From the NCBI RefSeq assembly GCF_035978755.1, contig NZ_CP108414.1:6572001-6636000 (forward strand): DNA of 64,000 nt. The letters run 5' to 3'. This DNA is from Streptomyces sp. NBC_01298 (GTDB lineage Bacteria; Actinomycetota; Actinomycetes; Streptomycetales; Streptomycetaceae). Position 1 is the first letter of the stretch; every line of letters begins with the position of its first letter. The position numbers and the translations under genes were made by a program. Of this stretch, positions 53,292-62,746 are shown in pieces. A model generated the notes under the pieces. The model saw only the letters and a list, made by a program, of their open reading frames with translations, made no database searches and was not told the origin of the DNA.

Positions 53292-53912
53292 ATGGCCGGC
53301 GCGATGCGCAAGATGGCGGTCTACCTCGGCCTCGTGGAGGACGACCGGTACGACAACCCGGGGTACGACCCCGACGACGAGTTCGAACCCGAGCCGGAGC
53401 CGGAGCGGCCGCGCGAGCGGGACCGCCGGCAGCAGCCCGTTTCGCATCAAACGCCCGTATCGGACGAACCGGTACGAGTTGCCCAGCCTCCGGCACCAAG
53501 AGAACCCCTCTCAATGCCGGTTGAAAACGGACGTCCTGCGCGAATCGCCCCCGTGGCGTCCATCACACCCGATCGCTCGAATCTGGAGAAGAACGCCCCC
53601 GTGATCATGCCCAAGGTCGTCTCCGAGCGGGAGCCGTACCGCATCACGACGCTGCACCCCCGGACCTACAACGAGGCCCGTACCATCGGGGAACACTTCC
53701 GTGAGGGCACTCCGGTGATCATGAATCTCACGGAGATGGACGACACCGACGCGAAGCGTCTGGTCGACTTCGCCGCCGGTCTTGTCTTCGGTCTGCACGG
53801 CAGCATTGAACGCGTGACACAGAAGGTGTTCCTGCTGTCTCCTGCTAACGTCGATGTCACGGCGGAGGACAAGGCCCGCATCGCGGAGGGCGGGTTCTTC
53901 AACCAAAGCTAG
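53292..53912 (+). CDS. sepF: cell division protein SepF
   Basis: Membrane anchor of the Z-ring. The 206-residue protein starts with the amphipathic helix [14 protein letters not shown], has an acidic Pro/Glu-rich linker (to about 110) and the SepF fold from [45 protein letters not shown] to [11 protein letters not shown]. In actinobacteria without FtsA or ZipA, SepF is the main FtsZ tether. The ATG at 53292 follows GAGGACTCAGAGA. A shorter in-frame ATG (53304) after the first MAGA would also fit the helix. Confidence 0.96.
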   Translation: MAGAMRKMAVYLGLVEDDRYDNPGYDPDDEFEPEPEPERPRERDRRQQPVSHQTPVSDEPVRVAQPPAPREPLSMPVENGRPARIAPVASITPDRSNLEKNAPVIMPKVVSEREPYRITTLHPRTYNEARTIGEHFREGTPVIMNLTEMDDTDAKRLVDFAAGLVFGLHGSIERVTQKVFLLSPANVDVTAEDKARIAEGGFFNQS

Positions 53913-53972
53913 ACCGATCCGTCAGATACGGGACCGGGTACAGGGCGGAAGCAGGGGAGAGGGAAGCGCGGG

Positions 53973-54269
53973 ATGGGCGTCGCACTCGAAGTGGTTTACA
54001 TCGCGCTGATGTGCTTCCTCATCGTGCTGATCTTCCGACTGGTCATGGACTACGTGTTCCAGTTCGCACGTTCATGGACACCCGGCAAGGCGATGGTGGT
54101 CGTTCTGGAGGCCACCTACACTGTCACCGATCCACCGCTCAAGCTTCTTCGGCGGCTCATCCCGCCGTTGCGTCTCGGGGGCGTGGCACTCGACCTGTCC
54201 TTCTTCGTTCTGATGATCATCGTTTACATCCTCATCAGTTTCGTGAGCACCGCTGCGAGAAGCGTGTGA
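53973..54269 (+). CDS. YggT family membrane protein (YlmG)
   Basis: A 98-residue membrane protein with two helices (about 4-28 and 70-94) joined by the conserved loop WTPGKAMVVVLEATYTVTDPPLKLLRRLIPPLRLGG split by family-typical Pro residues. It lies between sepF and divIVA as in most Gram-positives. The ATG at 53973 follows GGAAGCGCGGG. The molecular role is not known; in other bacteria YggT/YlmG homologues affect division and nucleoid distribution. Confidence 0.92.
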   Translation: MGVALEVVYIALMCFLIVLIFRLVMDYVFQFARSWTPGKAMVVVLEATYTVTDPPLKLLRRLIPPLRLGGVALDLSFFVLMIIVYILISFVSTAARSV

Positions 54270-54351
54270 ACGATGAGCTTCCCCGCAGGCGCGGGGACAG
54301 TCCCGATACGGTCCTGCCGACTGCCGACGACTACGTAGAGGTGAAGAAGAC

Positions 54352-55617
54352 ATGCCGCTGACTCCCGAGGACGTGCGGAACAAGCAGTTCACGACCGTCC
54401 GCCTGCGAGAGGGCTACGACGAGGACGAGGTCGACGCCTTCCTCGACGAGGTCGAGTCCGAACTGACGCGCCTGCTGCGCGAGAACGAGGACCTGCGCGC
54501 CAAGCTGGCGGCCGCCACGCGTGCCGCCGCGCAGAACCAGCAGCAGGGCATGCGCAAGCCGGACCCCCAGGACGGTGGAGGCCAGCGTGGCCCCGGCGCC
54601 CCCGTGCCCGCGGCCATATCCGGCCCCCCGCAGCAGCAGCCCCAGATGGGTCAGCCGCAGCTTCCGGGCGGCCCGCCCCAGCTTCCGGCCGGTCCCGGCG
54701 GGCACGGCCAGCAGGGCCCCGGCCCGATGGGCAACCCCATGCAGCAGCACACCATGGGTGGGCAGCAGCAGATGGGCCAGCAGCAGATGGGCCAGCAGCA
54801 GATGGGCCAGCAGGGCATGGGCCAGCAGGGCCCCGGCCCGATGGGCAACCCCATGCAGCAGCAGTCCATGGGCGGCCAGAACCCGCTCGGCCAGCAGATG
54901 GGCCAGCAGATGGGCCAGCAGATGCAGCCCATGGGGCAGCAGATGCAGCCGATGGGCCAGCAGATGCACCAGCAGCCGCAGCAGCTCCCGCAGCAGGGTC
55001 CCGGTGGCGACAGCGCCGCCCGCGTCCTGTCGCTCGCGCAGCAGACCGCGGACCAGGCGATCGCGGAGGCCCGCTCCGAGGCCAACAAGATCGTCGGCGA
55101 GGCCCGGTCGCGCGCCGAGGGCCTGGAGCGGGACGCCCGTGCCAAGGCCGACGCGCTGGAGCGGGACGCGCAGGAGAAGCACCGCGTCGCGATGGGCTCC
55201 CTGGAGTCCGCCCGCGCCACGCTGGAGCGCAAGGTCGAGGACCTGCGGGGCTTCGAGCGTGAGTACCGCACCCGTCTGAAGTCCTACCTGGAATCGCAGC
55301 TGCGCCAGCTGGAGACGCAGGCCGACGACTCGCTGGCTCCGCCGCGGAACCCCGCCGGTCCCGCGCTGCCGCCGTCGCCGACCCCGTCGATGGCTCCGGC
55401 CGGTGCGATGCACTCCATGGGCGGTCCGTCCATGGGTGGCGGCCCCTCCCCGATGGGTGGTCCGTCCCCGATGGCCCCCTCCTACGGTGGCGGCCAGCAG
55501 CAGATGTCCCCGGCGATGACGCAGCCGATGGCTCCGGTGCGGCCGGCTGCTCCGCAGCCGATGCAGCAGGCGCCGTCTCCCATGCGGGGCTTCCTGATCG
55601 ACGAGGACGACAACTAA
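54352..55617 (+). CDS. divIVA: polar growth protein DivIVA (Wag31)
   Basis: Coiled-coil scaffold of the hyphal tip polarisome. The 421-residue protein begins with the membrane-binding lipid domain PLTPEDVRNKQFTTVRLREGYDEDEVDAFLDEVE, with the first coiled coil to about 62. It then has an expanded Gln/Met/Gly/Pro linker (about 65-220) built of MGQQQ, MGQQM and MQPMGQQ words, a second long coiled coil (about 222-325; AEARSEANKIVGEARSRAEG), and a Pro/Met/Gly-rich tail ending GFLIDEDDN. GAGGTGAAG precedes the ATG. The linker is far longer than in Bacillus, as expected for Streptomyces, and its DNA is repetitive. A strong terminator follows. Confidence 0.96.
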   Translation: MPLTPEDVRNKQFTTVRLREGYDEDEVDAFLDEVESELTRLLRENEDLRAKLAAATRAAAQNQQQGMRKPDPQDGGGQRGPGAPVPAAISGPPQQQPQMGQPQLPGGPPQLPAGPGGHGQQGPGPMGNPMQQHTMGGQQQMGQQQMGQQQMGQQGMGQQGPGPMGNPMQQQSMGGQNPLGQQMGQQMGQQMQPMGQQMQPMGQQMHQQPQQLPQQGPGGDSAARVLSLAQQTADQAIAEARSEANKIVGEARSRAEGLERDARAKADALERDAQEKHRVAMGSLESARATLERKVEDLRGFEREYRTRLKSYLESQLRQLETQADDSLAPPRNPAGPALPPSPTPSMAPAGAMHSMGGPSMGGGPSPMGGPSPMAPSYGGGQQQMSPAMTQPMAPVRPAAPQPMQQAPSPMRGFLIDEDDN

Positions 55618-55639
55618 GCGGTATCCGTCGGCAGACGGC

Positions 55640-55685
55640 ACGGGCCGGGCCCGGTTCCCCTTCGGGGGCACCGGGCCCGGCCCGT
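55640..55685 (+). terminator. strong terminator hairpin closing the dcw cluster
   Basis: Sixteen-base perfect arms ACGGGCCGGGCCCGGT (55640-55655) and ACCGGGCCCGGCCCGT (55670-55685) with an inner CCCC-TTC-GGGG stem, followed by TTCC, 23 bases after the divIVA stop. Confidence 0.85.
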
Positions 55686-55693
55686 TTCCGCGT

Positions 55694-55826
55694 ACCGCCC
55701 GGACCCCCTGGGGCTCCGCCCCGGACCCCGCGCCTCAAACGCCGGCGAGGCTGGATTCGGCCGAGCGCGGAGCGCACGTACGGGGTCCGGGCGGAACCCG
55801 GGGAACGGTGGAAGGGCGGGTAGGGG
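55694..55826. repeat. dispersed repeat, copy E
   Basis: It has GGACCCCCTGGGGCTCCGCC, CGCCTCAAACGCCGGCGAGG and the right end ...GAACGGTGGAAGGGCGGGTA (right arm 55800-55826). The left arm is missing. Located between convergent divIVA and ileS. Confidence 0.78.
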
Positions 55827-55885
55827 AAACGCGAAGCGGCCCGCACCCCCCTGGCCGGGGGACGCGGGCCGCTTCGGCCGGGGTG

Positions 55886-58800
55886 CTACGCCTTGCGGAG
55901 GCGGAAGGTCAGGCCGAGGGGCTCGTCCTCGAACGGGTCGCCGTACGACGCGTCCGCCTCGCCGGAGGCGTAGTCCGTGGCCAGGACCTCGTCCGCGATC
56001 AGCGTCGCGTGGTCGGTCAGGGCCGTCACCAGCTCCGGGTCCGACGAGGACCAGCGCAGGGCGATCCGGTCCGCGACGTCCAGGCCGGAGTTCTTCCGGG
56101 CCTCCTGGATCAGGCGGATCGCGTCACGGGCCAGGCCCGCCAGCCGGAGCTCCGGGGTGATCTCCAGGTCCAGGGCGACCGTCGCGCCGGAGTCGGAGGC
56201 CACCGACCAGCCCTCGCGCGGGGTCTCCGTGATGATGACCTCCTCGGGGGTGAGGGCGACGGTCTCGCCGTTCACCTCCACCGAGGCCTCCCCGGCGCGC
56301 AGGGCCAGCGACAGCGCCGCGGCGTCGGCCGCGGCCACCGCCTTCGCCACGTCCTGCACGCCCTTGCCGAACCGCTTGCCCAGCGCACGGAAGTTCGCCT
56401 TGGCCGTGGTGTCGACCAGGGATCCGCCGACCTCCGAGAGGGAGGCCAGCGAGGAGACGTTCAGCTCCTCCGTGATCTGCGAGTGCAGCTCGGGGGAGAG
56501 CGTCTCGAAGCCCGATACGGCGACCAGCGCGCGGGACAGCGGCTGGCGGGTCTTCACGCCCGACTCGGCGCGCGTCGCGCGGCCCAGCTCCACGAGGCGG
56601 CGTACCAGCAGCATCTGCCGGGACAGCTCCGGGTCGATCGCCGAGGCGTCCGGGACCGGCCACGTGGTCAGGTGCACCGACTCCGGGGCGTCCGGGGTGA
56701 CCGGGACGACCATGTCCTGCCAGACCCGCTCCGTGATGAAGGGGGTGAGGGGGGCGAGGAGGCGGGTGACCGTCTCCACCACCTCGTGCAGGGTGCGCAG
56801 CGCGGCCGCGTCGCCCTGCCAGAAGCGGCGCCGCGAGCGGCGCACGTACCAGTTGGAGAGGTCGTCCACGAAGGAGGAGAGCAGCTTGCCGGCGCGCTGG
56901 GTGTCGTACGACTCCATCGCCTCGGTGACCTCGGTCGTGAGGGTGTGCAGCTCCGAGAGCAGCCAGCGGTCCAGGACCGGGCGGTCCGCGGGCGCCGGGT
57001 CGGAGGCCGAGGGGGCCCAGTTCGACGTGCGGGCGTACAGGGCCTGGAAGGCGACCGTGTTCCAGTACGTAAGGAGCGTCTTGCGGACGACCTCCTGGAT
57101 GGTGCCGTGGCCGACGCGGCGCGCCGCCCACGGGGAGCCGCCGGCCGCCATGAACCAGCGCACGGCGTCCGCGCCGTGAGTGTCCATCAGCTGGATCGGT
57201 TCGAGGGTGTTGCCCAGGTGCTTGGACATCTTGCGGCCGTCCTCGGCGAGGATGTGGCCCAGGCAGACCACGTTCTCGTAGGAGGACTTGTCGAAGACGA
57301 GGGTGCCGACCGCCATCAGCGTGTAGAACCACCCGCGCGTCTGGTCGATGGCCTCCGAGATGAACTGCGCCGGGTAGCGCTTCTCGAAGATCTCCTTGTT
57401 CTTGTGCGGGTAGCCCCACTGCGCGAACGGCATCGAACCCGAGTCGTACCAGGCGTCGATGACCTCGGGCACGCGGACGGAGGTGAGCTCGCAGCCCTCG
57501 GCCGTGCAGGGGAAGGTGACCTCGTCGATGTACGGGCGGTGCGGGTCCAGGTTCGACTGGTCCGTGCCCGTCAGCTCGCTCAGCTCGGACAGGGAACCGA
57601 CGCAGGTGAGGTGGTTCTCCTCGCAGCGCCAGATGGGCAGCGGGGTGCCCCAGTAGCGGTTGCGGGACAGCGCCCAGTCGATGTTGTTGTTCAGCCAGTC
57701 GCCGAAGCGGCCCTGCTTGACGGAGTCCGGGAACCAGTTGGTCTTCTCGTTCTCCCGCAGCATCGCGTCCTTGACGGCGGTGGTGCGGACGTACCAGGAC
57801 GGCTGCGCGTAGTAGAGCAGGGCGGTGTGGCAGCGCCAGCAGTGCGGGTAGCTGTGCTCGTAGGCGATGTGCTTGAAGAGCAGGCCGCGCGCGTCGAGGT
57901 CGGCGGTCAGCTTCTCGTCGGCCTTCTTGAAGAAGACGCCGCCGACGAGCGGAACCTCCTCCTCGAAGGTGCCGTCGGGGCGGACCGGGTTCACGACCGG
58001 CAGGCCGTACGCGCGGCAGACCGCGAGGTCGTCGGCGCCGAAGGCGGGGGACTGGTGGACCAGACCGGTGCCGTCCTCGGTCGTGACGTACTCGGCGTTC
58101 ACGACGTAGTGGGCGGGGGCGGGGAACTCGACCAGGTCGAAGGGGCGCTGGTACGTCCAGCGCTCCATCTCCTTGCCCGTGAAGGACTCGCCGGTGGCCT
58201 CCCAGCCCTCGCCGAGGGACTTCTCCAGCAGCGGCGCGGCGACGACCACCTTCTCCTCGCCATTGGTGGCGACGACGTAGGCGACGTCCGGGTGCGCGGC
58301 CACCGCGGTGTTGGACACCAGGGTCCAGGGGGTGGTCGTCCAGACCAGGAGCGCCGCCTCGCCCGCGAGGGGGCCGGAGGTCAGCGGGAAGCGGACGTAG
58401 ACCGAGGGGTCGACGACCGTCTCGTAGCCCTGGGCCAGCTCGTGGTCCGAGAGGCCGGTGCCGCAGCGGGGGCACCAGGGGGCCACGCGGTGGTCCTGGG
58501 TGAGCAGGCCCTTGTTGAAGATCTCCTTCAGCGACCACCACACGGACTCGACGTACTCGGGGTCCATGGTGCGGTAGGCGTCGTCCAGGTCGACCCAGTA
58601 GCCCATCCGGTTCGTGAGCTCGGTGAAGGCGTCGGTGTGGCGGGTCACCGACTCGCGGCACTTGGCGTTGAACTCGGCGATGCCGTACGCCTCGATGTCC
58701 TTCTTGCCGTTGAAGCCCAGTTCCTTCTCGACGGCGAGCTCGACGGGCAGGCCGTGGCAGTCCCAGCCGGCCTTGCGGGCCACGTGGTAGCCGCGCATGG

Positions 58801-59032
58801 TGCGGAACCGGGGGAAGACGTCCTTGAAGACGCGGGCCTCGATGTGGTGCGCGCCGGGCATGCCGTTCGCGGTGGGCGGGCCCTCGTAGAAGACCCACTC
58901 GGGGCGTCCCTCGGACTGCTCCAGGGTCTTGGCGAAGGTCTTGCTCTCGCGCCAGAAGTCGAGGACCGCGTGCTCGAGGGCAGGCAGGTCGACCTGGGCG
59001 GGTACCGGGCGGTACTGCGGCGGTGTGGTCAT
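55886..59032 (-). CDS. ileS: isoleucyl-tRNA synthetase
   Basis: Charges tRNA-Ile. The 1048-residue class I synthetase has the HIGH-type motif in NGMPGAHHIEAR (about 56-67), GWDCHGLPVE, the CP1 editing domain with LVWTTTPWTLVSNTAV, SRNRYWGTPLPIW, the signature DGRKMSKHLGN and a C-terminal anticodon domain. Length and the KMSKHLGN form place it with the eukaryote-like actinobacterial IleS (as in mycobacteria), a group noted for low mupirocin sensitivity; this is inference. The ATG at 59032 is chosen where GGAGGAAG lies upstream; the open frame continues through the T-box leader but that part is RNA, not protein. Confidence 0.97.
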   Translation of the reverse strand: MTTPPQYRPVPAQVDLPALEHAVLDFWRESKTFAKTLEQSEGRPEWVFYEGPPTANGMPGAHHIEARVFKDVFPRFRTMRGYHVARKAGWDCHGLPVELAVEKELGFNGKKDIEAYGIAEFNAKCRESVTRHTDAFTELTNRMGYWVDLDDAYRTMDPEYVESVWWSLKEIFNKGLLTQDHRVAPWCPRCGTGLSDHELAQGYETVVDPSVYVRFPLTSGPLAGEAALLVWTTTPWTLVSNTAVAAHPDVAYVVATNGEEKVVVAAPLLEKSLGEGWEATGESFTGKEMERWTYQRPFDLVEFPAPAHYVVNAEYVTTEDGTGLVHQSPAFGADDLAVCRAYGLPVVNPVRPDGTFEEEVPLVGGVFFKKADEKLTADLDARGLLFKHIAYEHSYPHCWRCHTALLYYAQPSWYVRTTAVKDAMLRENEKTNWFPDSVKQGRFGDWLNNNIDWALSRNRYWGTPLPIWRCEENHLTCVGSLSELSELTGTDQSNLDPHRPYIDEVTFPCTAEGCELTSVRVPEVIDAWYDSGSMPFAQWGYPHKNKEIFEKRYPAQFISEAIDQTRGWFYTLMAVGTLVFDKSSYENVVCLGHILAEDGRKMSKHLGNTLEPIQLMDTHGADAVRWFMAAGGSPWAARRVGHGTIQEVVRKTLLTYWNTVAFQALYARTSNWAPSASDPAPADRPVLDRWLLSELHTLTTEVTEAMESYDTQRAGKLLSSFVDDLSNWYVRRSRRRFWQGDAAALRTLHEVVETVTRLLAPLTPFITERVWQDMVVPVTPDAPESVHLTTWPVPDASAIDPELSRQMLLVRRLVELGRATRAESGVKTRQPLSRALVAVSGFETLSPELHSQITEELNVSSLASLSEVGGSLVDTTAKANFRALGKRFGKGVQDVAKAVAAADAAALSLALRAGEASVEVNGETVALTPEEVIITETPREGWSVASDSGATVALDLEITPELRLAGLARDAIRLIQEARKNSGLDVADRIALRWSSSDPELVTALTDHATLIADEVLATDYASGEADASYGDPFEDEPLGLTFRLRKA

Positions 59033-59049
59033 GAGGCTGAACTCTTCCT

Positions 59050-59343
59050 CCGGCGGGGTGTCACTTCCGTCCGGAGGGACGAGAGCCGCCCTCGTTTCGA
59101 AGGACCTGCTGCTCCCGCGGTACCACCCTCCTTGGCCTGCGGACCTGTGGTCCGTCGGCCCCCTCATTGGGGTGCGAAGCCGGTTCTACTCGCCCTACGG
59201 GAATCCCGGTGGGCTTTCTTCCGGCGGCTCAGGGGTGATCCTTCACATCGCGCTCGCCCCCGGGCTCTCACCGTCCCCGGGTCGCTCCTGGCTGCGTCCG
59301 ACGCTACTCGTCCCCATCCATGCCTCTCGCTGGGCCCAGTGTA
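59050..59343 (-). promoter_or_regulatory. T-box leader of ileS with promoter -10
   Basis: The reverse strand carries the conserved T-box core AGGGTGGTACCGCGGG (within 59115-59132), which binds the tRNA acceptor end, followed by a stem that can sequester downstream sequence. An ATC in GAAGGATCACC (codon at 59237-59239) is a plausible isoleucine specifier in stem I. TACACT (59338-59343) is a plausible -10. Uncharged tRNA-Ile should raise ileS expression; actinobacterial ileS T-boxes act mainly on translation. Confidence 0.9.
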
Positions 59344-59664
59344 CGGGCCGGGGGGCCGCTCGGCAGACCGGTTTACGGGGCGTGGCGCGGGGGTCCGGGC
59401 GGGGCGCGGGCCGGGGTCCGTGCCGGGGGTCGGAACCGGTCCGGGACCGGGCCCGGCTCCGAGACCCGATTGACCCGAATGGGCCGACGGGGCGCTCCGG
59501 GGTGCGGCGGGGCGGGTGGGGCGGATTACCGGGCTCCCCGCTGGGCACAACGGATGCAGGTTGACCTCGATGGACGCGTGCCCCGTTGCCGCGGGGCCGG
59601 AGCCGATTTATCGTTCCGGCACGATTCGCGAGCAATGATCACAGTATGTGAAGGGGCCGCGGCC
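59344..59664. other. 321-base gap between ileS leader and the DksA-like gene
   Basis: No gene supported. Most is GC-rich low-complexity sequence; TTGACC near 59560 is a possible -35 for the downstream gene but no matching -10 is clear. Confidence 0.5.
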
Positions 59665-60474
59665 ATGGTGGCGAAGAAGACCGCCGGGAGTACTGCCAAG
59701 AAGGCTGTCGGGAAGGCTGCGGAGGAGCCGGCGCAGGAGCCGGTGACGGAGGTGACGGCCCCGGATCCGGAGGCCGGACCGGTGGAAGGTGCTGCCGCCG
59801 GGAAGAAGGCGGCCGCCACGAAGAAGGCCGCCACGAAGAAGACGGTCGCGAAGACGACGGTCGTGAAGAAGACGGCCGCGACCAAGACGGCCGCGACCAA
59901 GACGGCCGCGAAGAAGGCCGCGGCCAAGACGGCCGGGGCCGAGGGGGCGGCGCAGGCCGCGCACGAGACGGGAGCCCGGAAAGTGGTTGCCAAGAAGAGC
60001 ACCGGCACGGCCAGGAAGACGGCCACGGCCGCGACCAGCGGGCTGCCGAAGGCGCGGGGCACCGCGGGCCTGGCCCCCGGCGAGCTCGCCGTACGGCCCG
60101 GCGAGGACCCCTGGACCCCGGACGAGGTCGCCGACGCGCGGGCCGAGCTGGAGAGCGAGGTGCTGCGGCTGCGCGCCGAGCTCCAGGCCTCCGACGCGGC
60201 CATCTCCGGGCTGATGAGGGACTCCGGCGACGGCGCCGGCGACGACCAGGCCGACACCGGGACCAAGAACATCACCCGGGAGTCCGAGCTCGCCCTCGCC
60301 GCGAACGCCAATTCGATGCTGGAGCAGACCGAGCGCGCGCTGGAACGGCTGGAGTCGGGCACGTACGGCCTCTGCGAGAACTGCGGACAGCCTATCGGCA
60401 AGGCGCGGATGCAGGCCTTCCCGCGGGCCACGCTGTGCGTGGACTGCAAGCAGAAGCAGGAGCGGCGGCACTGA
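59665..60474 (+). CDS. histone-H1-like Lys/Ala domain fused to DksA/TraR zinc finger
   Basis: A 269-residue protein in two parts. Residues 1-125 are a Lys/Ala/Thr repeat (KKAATKKTVAK, TKTAATKTAAKKAAAK) like histone H1 or the HupS/Lsr2-type basic tails, suited to non-specific DNA binding. Residues 150-269 are DksA/TraR-like: a coiled-coil pair (DEVADARAELESEVLRLRAEL ... SMLEQTERALERLESG) and a C4 zinc finger CENC...CVDC. DksA relatives bind the RNA polymerase secondary channel; whether the acidic tip residues needed for that are present is unclear. The ATG at 59665 has GAAGGGG upstream; GTG 59668 is an alternative. Confidence 0.88.
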   Translation: MVAKKTAGSTAKKAVGKAAEEPAQEPVTEVTAPDPEAGPVEGAAAGKKAAATKKAATKKTVAKTTVVKKTAATKTAATKTAAKKAAAKTAGAEGAAQAAHETGARKVVAKKSTGTARKTATAATSGLPKARGTAGLAPGELAVRPGEDPWTPDEVADARAELESEVLRLRAELQASDAAISGLMRDSGDGAGDDQADTGTKNITRESELALAANANSMLEQTERALERLESGTYGLCENCGQPIGKARMQAFPRATLCVDCKQKQERRH

Positions 60475-60687
60475 GCGGGGACCGGGCGGGCCGGGGTCGG
60501 GCCCCGGTCGGGCGCCGGAGGGCCCTGGGCGGGCGCCACGGGCCCCGGGCCCGCGTCGGAGGGCTCCGGCCGGGGTCCGGCCCGGGCGGACGCCGGGGCG
60601 GCGGCCGAAGGGTGCCCTGACGTACTCTCGTGTCGGTCGGCGCGGTGCCGTCCTACAACCTGGTTCGAGCTAGTTCGAGGGACTCAC

Positions 60688-61251
60688 GTGGCAGAGGCGG
60701 AGCGCATCATCGGTACGCCGGAGGTCGGGGAAGACGGCACCCAGCCCGAATCCGCCGCGCCCAAGGGGCGGCGGCGGATCGTCGCGCTGCTCGTCGTGGC
60801 GCTTCTCGCCTACCTGGTCGACCTGGGCAGCAAGATGCTGGTCGTCGCGAAGCTGGAGCACCAGCCGTCGATCCAGGTCATCGGAGACCTGCTGAAGTTC
60901 GACGCGATCCGCAACCCCGGAGCCGCCTTCGGCTTCGGCGAGGCCTTCACGATCATCTTCACCTGCATCGCCGCCACCGTCATCGTGGTGATCGTGCGGC
61001 TCGCGCGGAAGCTGTACAGCCTGCCCTGGGCGATCGCGCTGGGCCTGCTGCTGGGCGGGGCGCTGGGCAACCTGACCGACCGGATCTTCCGCTCGCCGGG
61101 CGTCTTCCGCGGAGCGGTGGTCGACTTCATCGCGCCCGCCCACTTCGCGGTCTTCAACCTCGCGGACTCGGCGATCGTGTGCGGCGGGATCCTGATCGTG
61201 CTGCTGTCCTTCAAGGGCCTGGACCCGGACGGCACCGTCCACAAGGACTGA
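60688..61251 (+). CDS. lspA: lipoprotein signal peptidase (signal peptidase II)
   Basis: Membrane aspartyl protease that removes signal peptides from diacylated prolipoproteins. The 187-residue protein has a charged lead (1-30), four helices and the two catalytic aspartates in GNLTDRIFR (Asp131) and FNLADSAI (Asp160), plus [12 protein letters not shown] 60688 is the natural start. It is followed 41 bases later by rluD, a common lspA-rluD pairing. Confidence 0.97.
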   Translation: MAEAERIIGTPEVGEDGTQPESAAPKGRRRIVALLVVALLAYLVDLGSKMLVVAKLEHQPSIQVIGDLLKFDAIRNPGAAFGFGEAFTIIFTCIAATVIVVIVRLARKLYSLPWAIALGLLLGGALGNLTDRIFRSPGVFRGAVVDFIAPAHFAVFNLADSAIVCGGILIVLLSFKGLDPDGTVHKD

Positions 61252-61267
61252 TCGCGGGAATGGTCTT

Positions 61268-61292
61268 CTGTCGAGTCCTGCATACTCGACAG
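61268..61292 (+). promoter_or_regulatory. 25-bp palindrome abutting the rluD start codon
   Basis: CTGTCGAGT (61268-61276) and ACTCGACAG (61284-61292) are perfect arms around CCTGCAT. The right arm touches the GTG at 61293 and the centre holds CATACT (61281-61286), a -10-like box for a leaderless message. Confidence 0.55.
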
Positions 61293-62234
61293 GTGAGTAC
61301 GATTCCCGAGATCCGCACCCTGCCCGTACCCGATGGCCTCGAGGGCGAGCGCGTCGACGCCGCGATCGCCCGTATGTTCGGTTTTTCCCGGACGAAGGCG
61401 GCCGAACTCGCGGCCGCGGGAAAGGTGCTGGTCGACGGCAGTGTCGTCGGGAAGTCCGAGCGTGTGCACGGTGGCGCCTGGCTCGAAGTCGAGATGCCCG
61501 AACCGCCGCGGAAGGTCGAGCTCGTCGCCGAGCCCGTTCCCGGCATGGAGATCGTCCATGACGACGACGACATCGTCGTCATCATGAAGCCGGTCGGCGT
61601 CGCCGCGCACCCCAGCCCCGGCTGGACCGGCACCACCGTCATCGGCGGCCTCGCCGCCGCCGGGTACCGCATCTCCACCTCCGGTGCCTCCGAGCGCCAG
61701 GGCATCGTGCACCGGCTCGACGTCGGCACCTCCGGCCTGATGGCCGTCGCGAAGTCCGAGCGCGCGTACACCTCGCTGAAGAACCAGTTCCGCGAGCGGA
61801 TCGTCGACAAGCGCTACCACGCGCTGGTGCAGGGCCACCCGGACCCGATGAGCGGCACGATCGACGCGCCGATCGGGCGCCACCCCACCGCCGACTACAA
61901 GTGGGCCGTGACCCAGGAGGGCAAGCCCTCCGTCACCCACTACGACCTGATCGAGGCCTTCCGCGCCGCCTCGCTGCTGGACATCAAGCTGGAGACCGGC
62001 CGCACGCACCAGATCCGCGTGCACATGGCCGCGCACAAGCACCCCTGCGTCGGCGACCTGACCTACGGCGCCGACCCGACCGTCGCCAAGCGCCTCGGGC
62101 TCACCCGGCAGTGGCTGCACGCGGTGCGGCTCGGGTTCGAGCACCCCTCGGACGGGCAGTGGGTCGAGTTCGCGAGCACCTACCCGGCGGACCTGCAGAA
62201 CGCGCTGGACGTGATCCGCAAGGAGAGCGAGTGA
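61293..62234 (+). CDS. rluD: RluD/RluA family pseudouridine synthase
   Basis: Isomerises uridines to pseudouridine, probably in 23S rRNA helix 69. The 313-residue protein has an N-terminal S4 RNA-binding domain ([21 protein letters not shown] ... GKVLVDG), the catalytic motif [14 protein letters not shown] with Asp143, [28 protein letters not shown] and [10 protein letters not shown]. The GTG at 61293 is set by the -10-like CATACT six bases upstream. The stop overlaps the GNAT gene start. Target nucleotides are inferred from family. Confidence 0.95.
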   Translation: MSTIPEIRTLPVPDGLEGERVDAAIARMFGFSRTKAAELAAAGKVLVDGSVVGKSERVHGGAWLEVEMPEPPRKVELVAEPVPGMEIVHDDDDIVVIMKPVGVAAHPSPGWTGTTVIGGLAAAGYRISTSGASERQGIVHRLDVGTSGLMAVAKSERAYTSLKNQFRERIVDKRYHALVQGHPDPMSGTIDAPIGRHPTADYKWAVTQEGKPSVTHYDLIEAFRAASLLDIKLETGRTHQIRVHMAAHKHPCVGDLTYGADPTVAKRLGLTRQWLHAVRLGFEHPSDGQWVEFASTYPADLQNALDVIRKESE

Positions 62235-62713
62235 CCGCGGGCGGTGGCGCCGGCGGCGTCGCCGTACGGGTCGTCGTCACGGACGAGGACCTGAAGGCCT
62301 GCTTCGCCGTGCGGACCGAGGTGTTCGTGGTCGAGCAGTCGGTGCCGGAGTCGATCGAGTACGACGCGTACGACGAGATCGCGGTGCACGTGCTGGCCGA
62401 GGGGCCGGACGGGATGCCGCTGGGCACCGGCCGGCTGCTGTACGGGCCGCGGGCCCTGGGCAAGACGGGCTCCCCGGAGGTCGGCTCGCTCGGACGGCTG
62501 GCCGTGACCAAGTCCGCGCGCGGGCTGGGGGTCGGGGTCCTGTTGGTCAGGGCGATCGAGGCCGAGGCGGTTCGCCTGGGGCTTGCGGCCGTTGATCTGG
62601 GCGCGCAGACCCATGCGATGGGGTTCTACGAGCGGCTCGGGTACGTGGCCTACGGGCCGGAGTTCCAGGACGCGGGGATTCCGCACCGGTCCATGCGGCG
62701 CGCCCTGCCGTAG
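62231..62713 (+). CDS. GNAT family N-acetyltransferase (ElaA-like)
   Basis: A 160-residue acetyl-CoA-dependent acetyltransferase. It shows [19 protein letters not shown], typical of ElaA-type GNATs, the acetyl-CoA loop [20 protein letters not shown] (motif A, R/Q-x-x-G-x-G/A form) and [21 protein letters not shown] near the end. The substrate is not known. GTG 62231 overlaps the rluD stop; the first nine residues are a Gly/Ala lead. Confidence 0.9.
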   Translation: MTAGGGAGGVAVRVVVTDEDLKACFAVRTEVFVVEQSVPESIEYDAYDEIAVHVLAEGPDGMPLGTGRLLYGPRALGKTGSPEVGSLGRLAVTKSARGLGVGVLLVRAIEAEAVRLGLAAVDLGAQTHAMGFYERLGYVAYGPEFQDAGIPHRSMRRALP

Positions 62714-62746
62714 CCCGGCTGGGGGTGAGCAGCCCTGCGGGGCCGT

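Noticed and set aside
59033..59167. N-terminal extension of IleS reading through the T-box leader
   Set aside because: The conserved T-box core is translated in this frame, and the RBS plus family alignment place the start at 59032.
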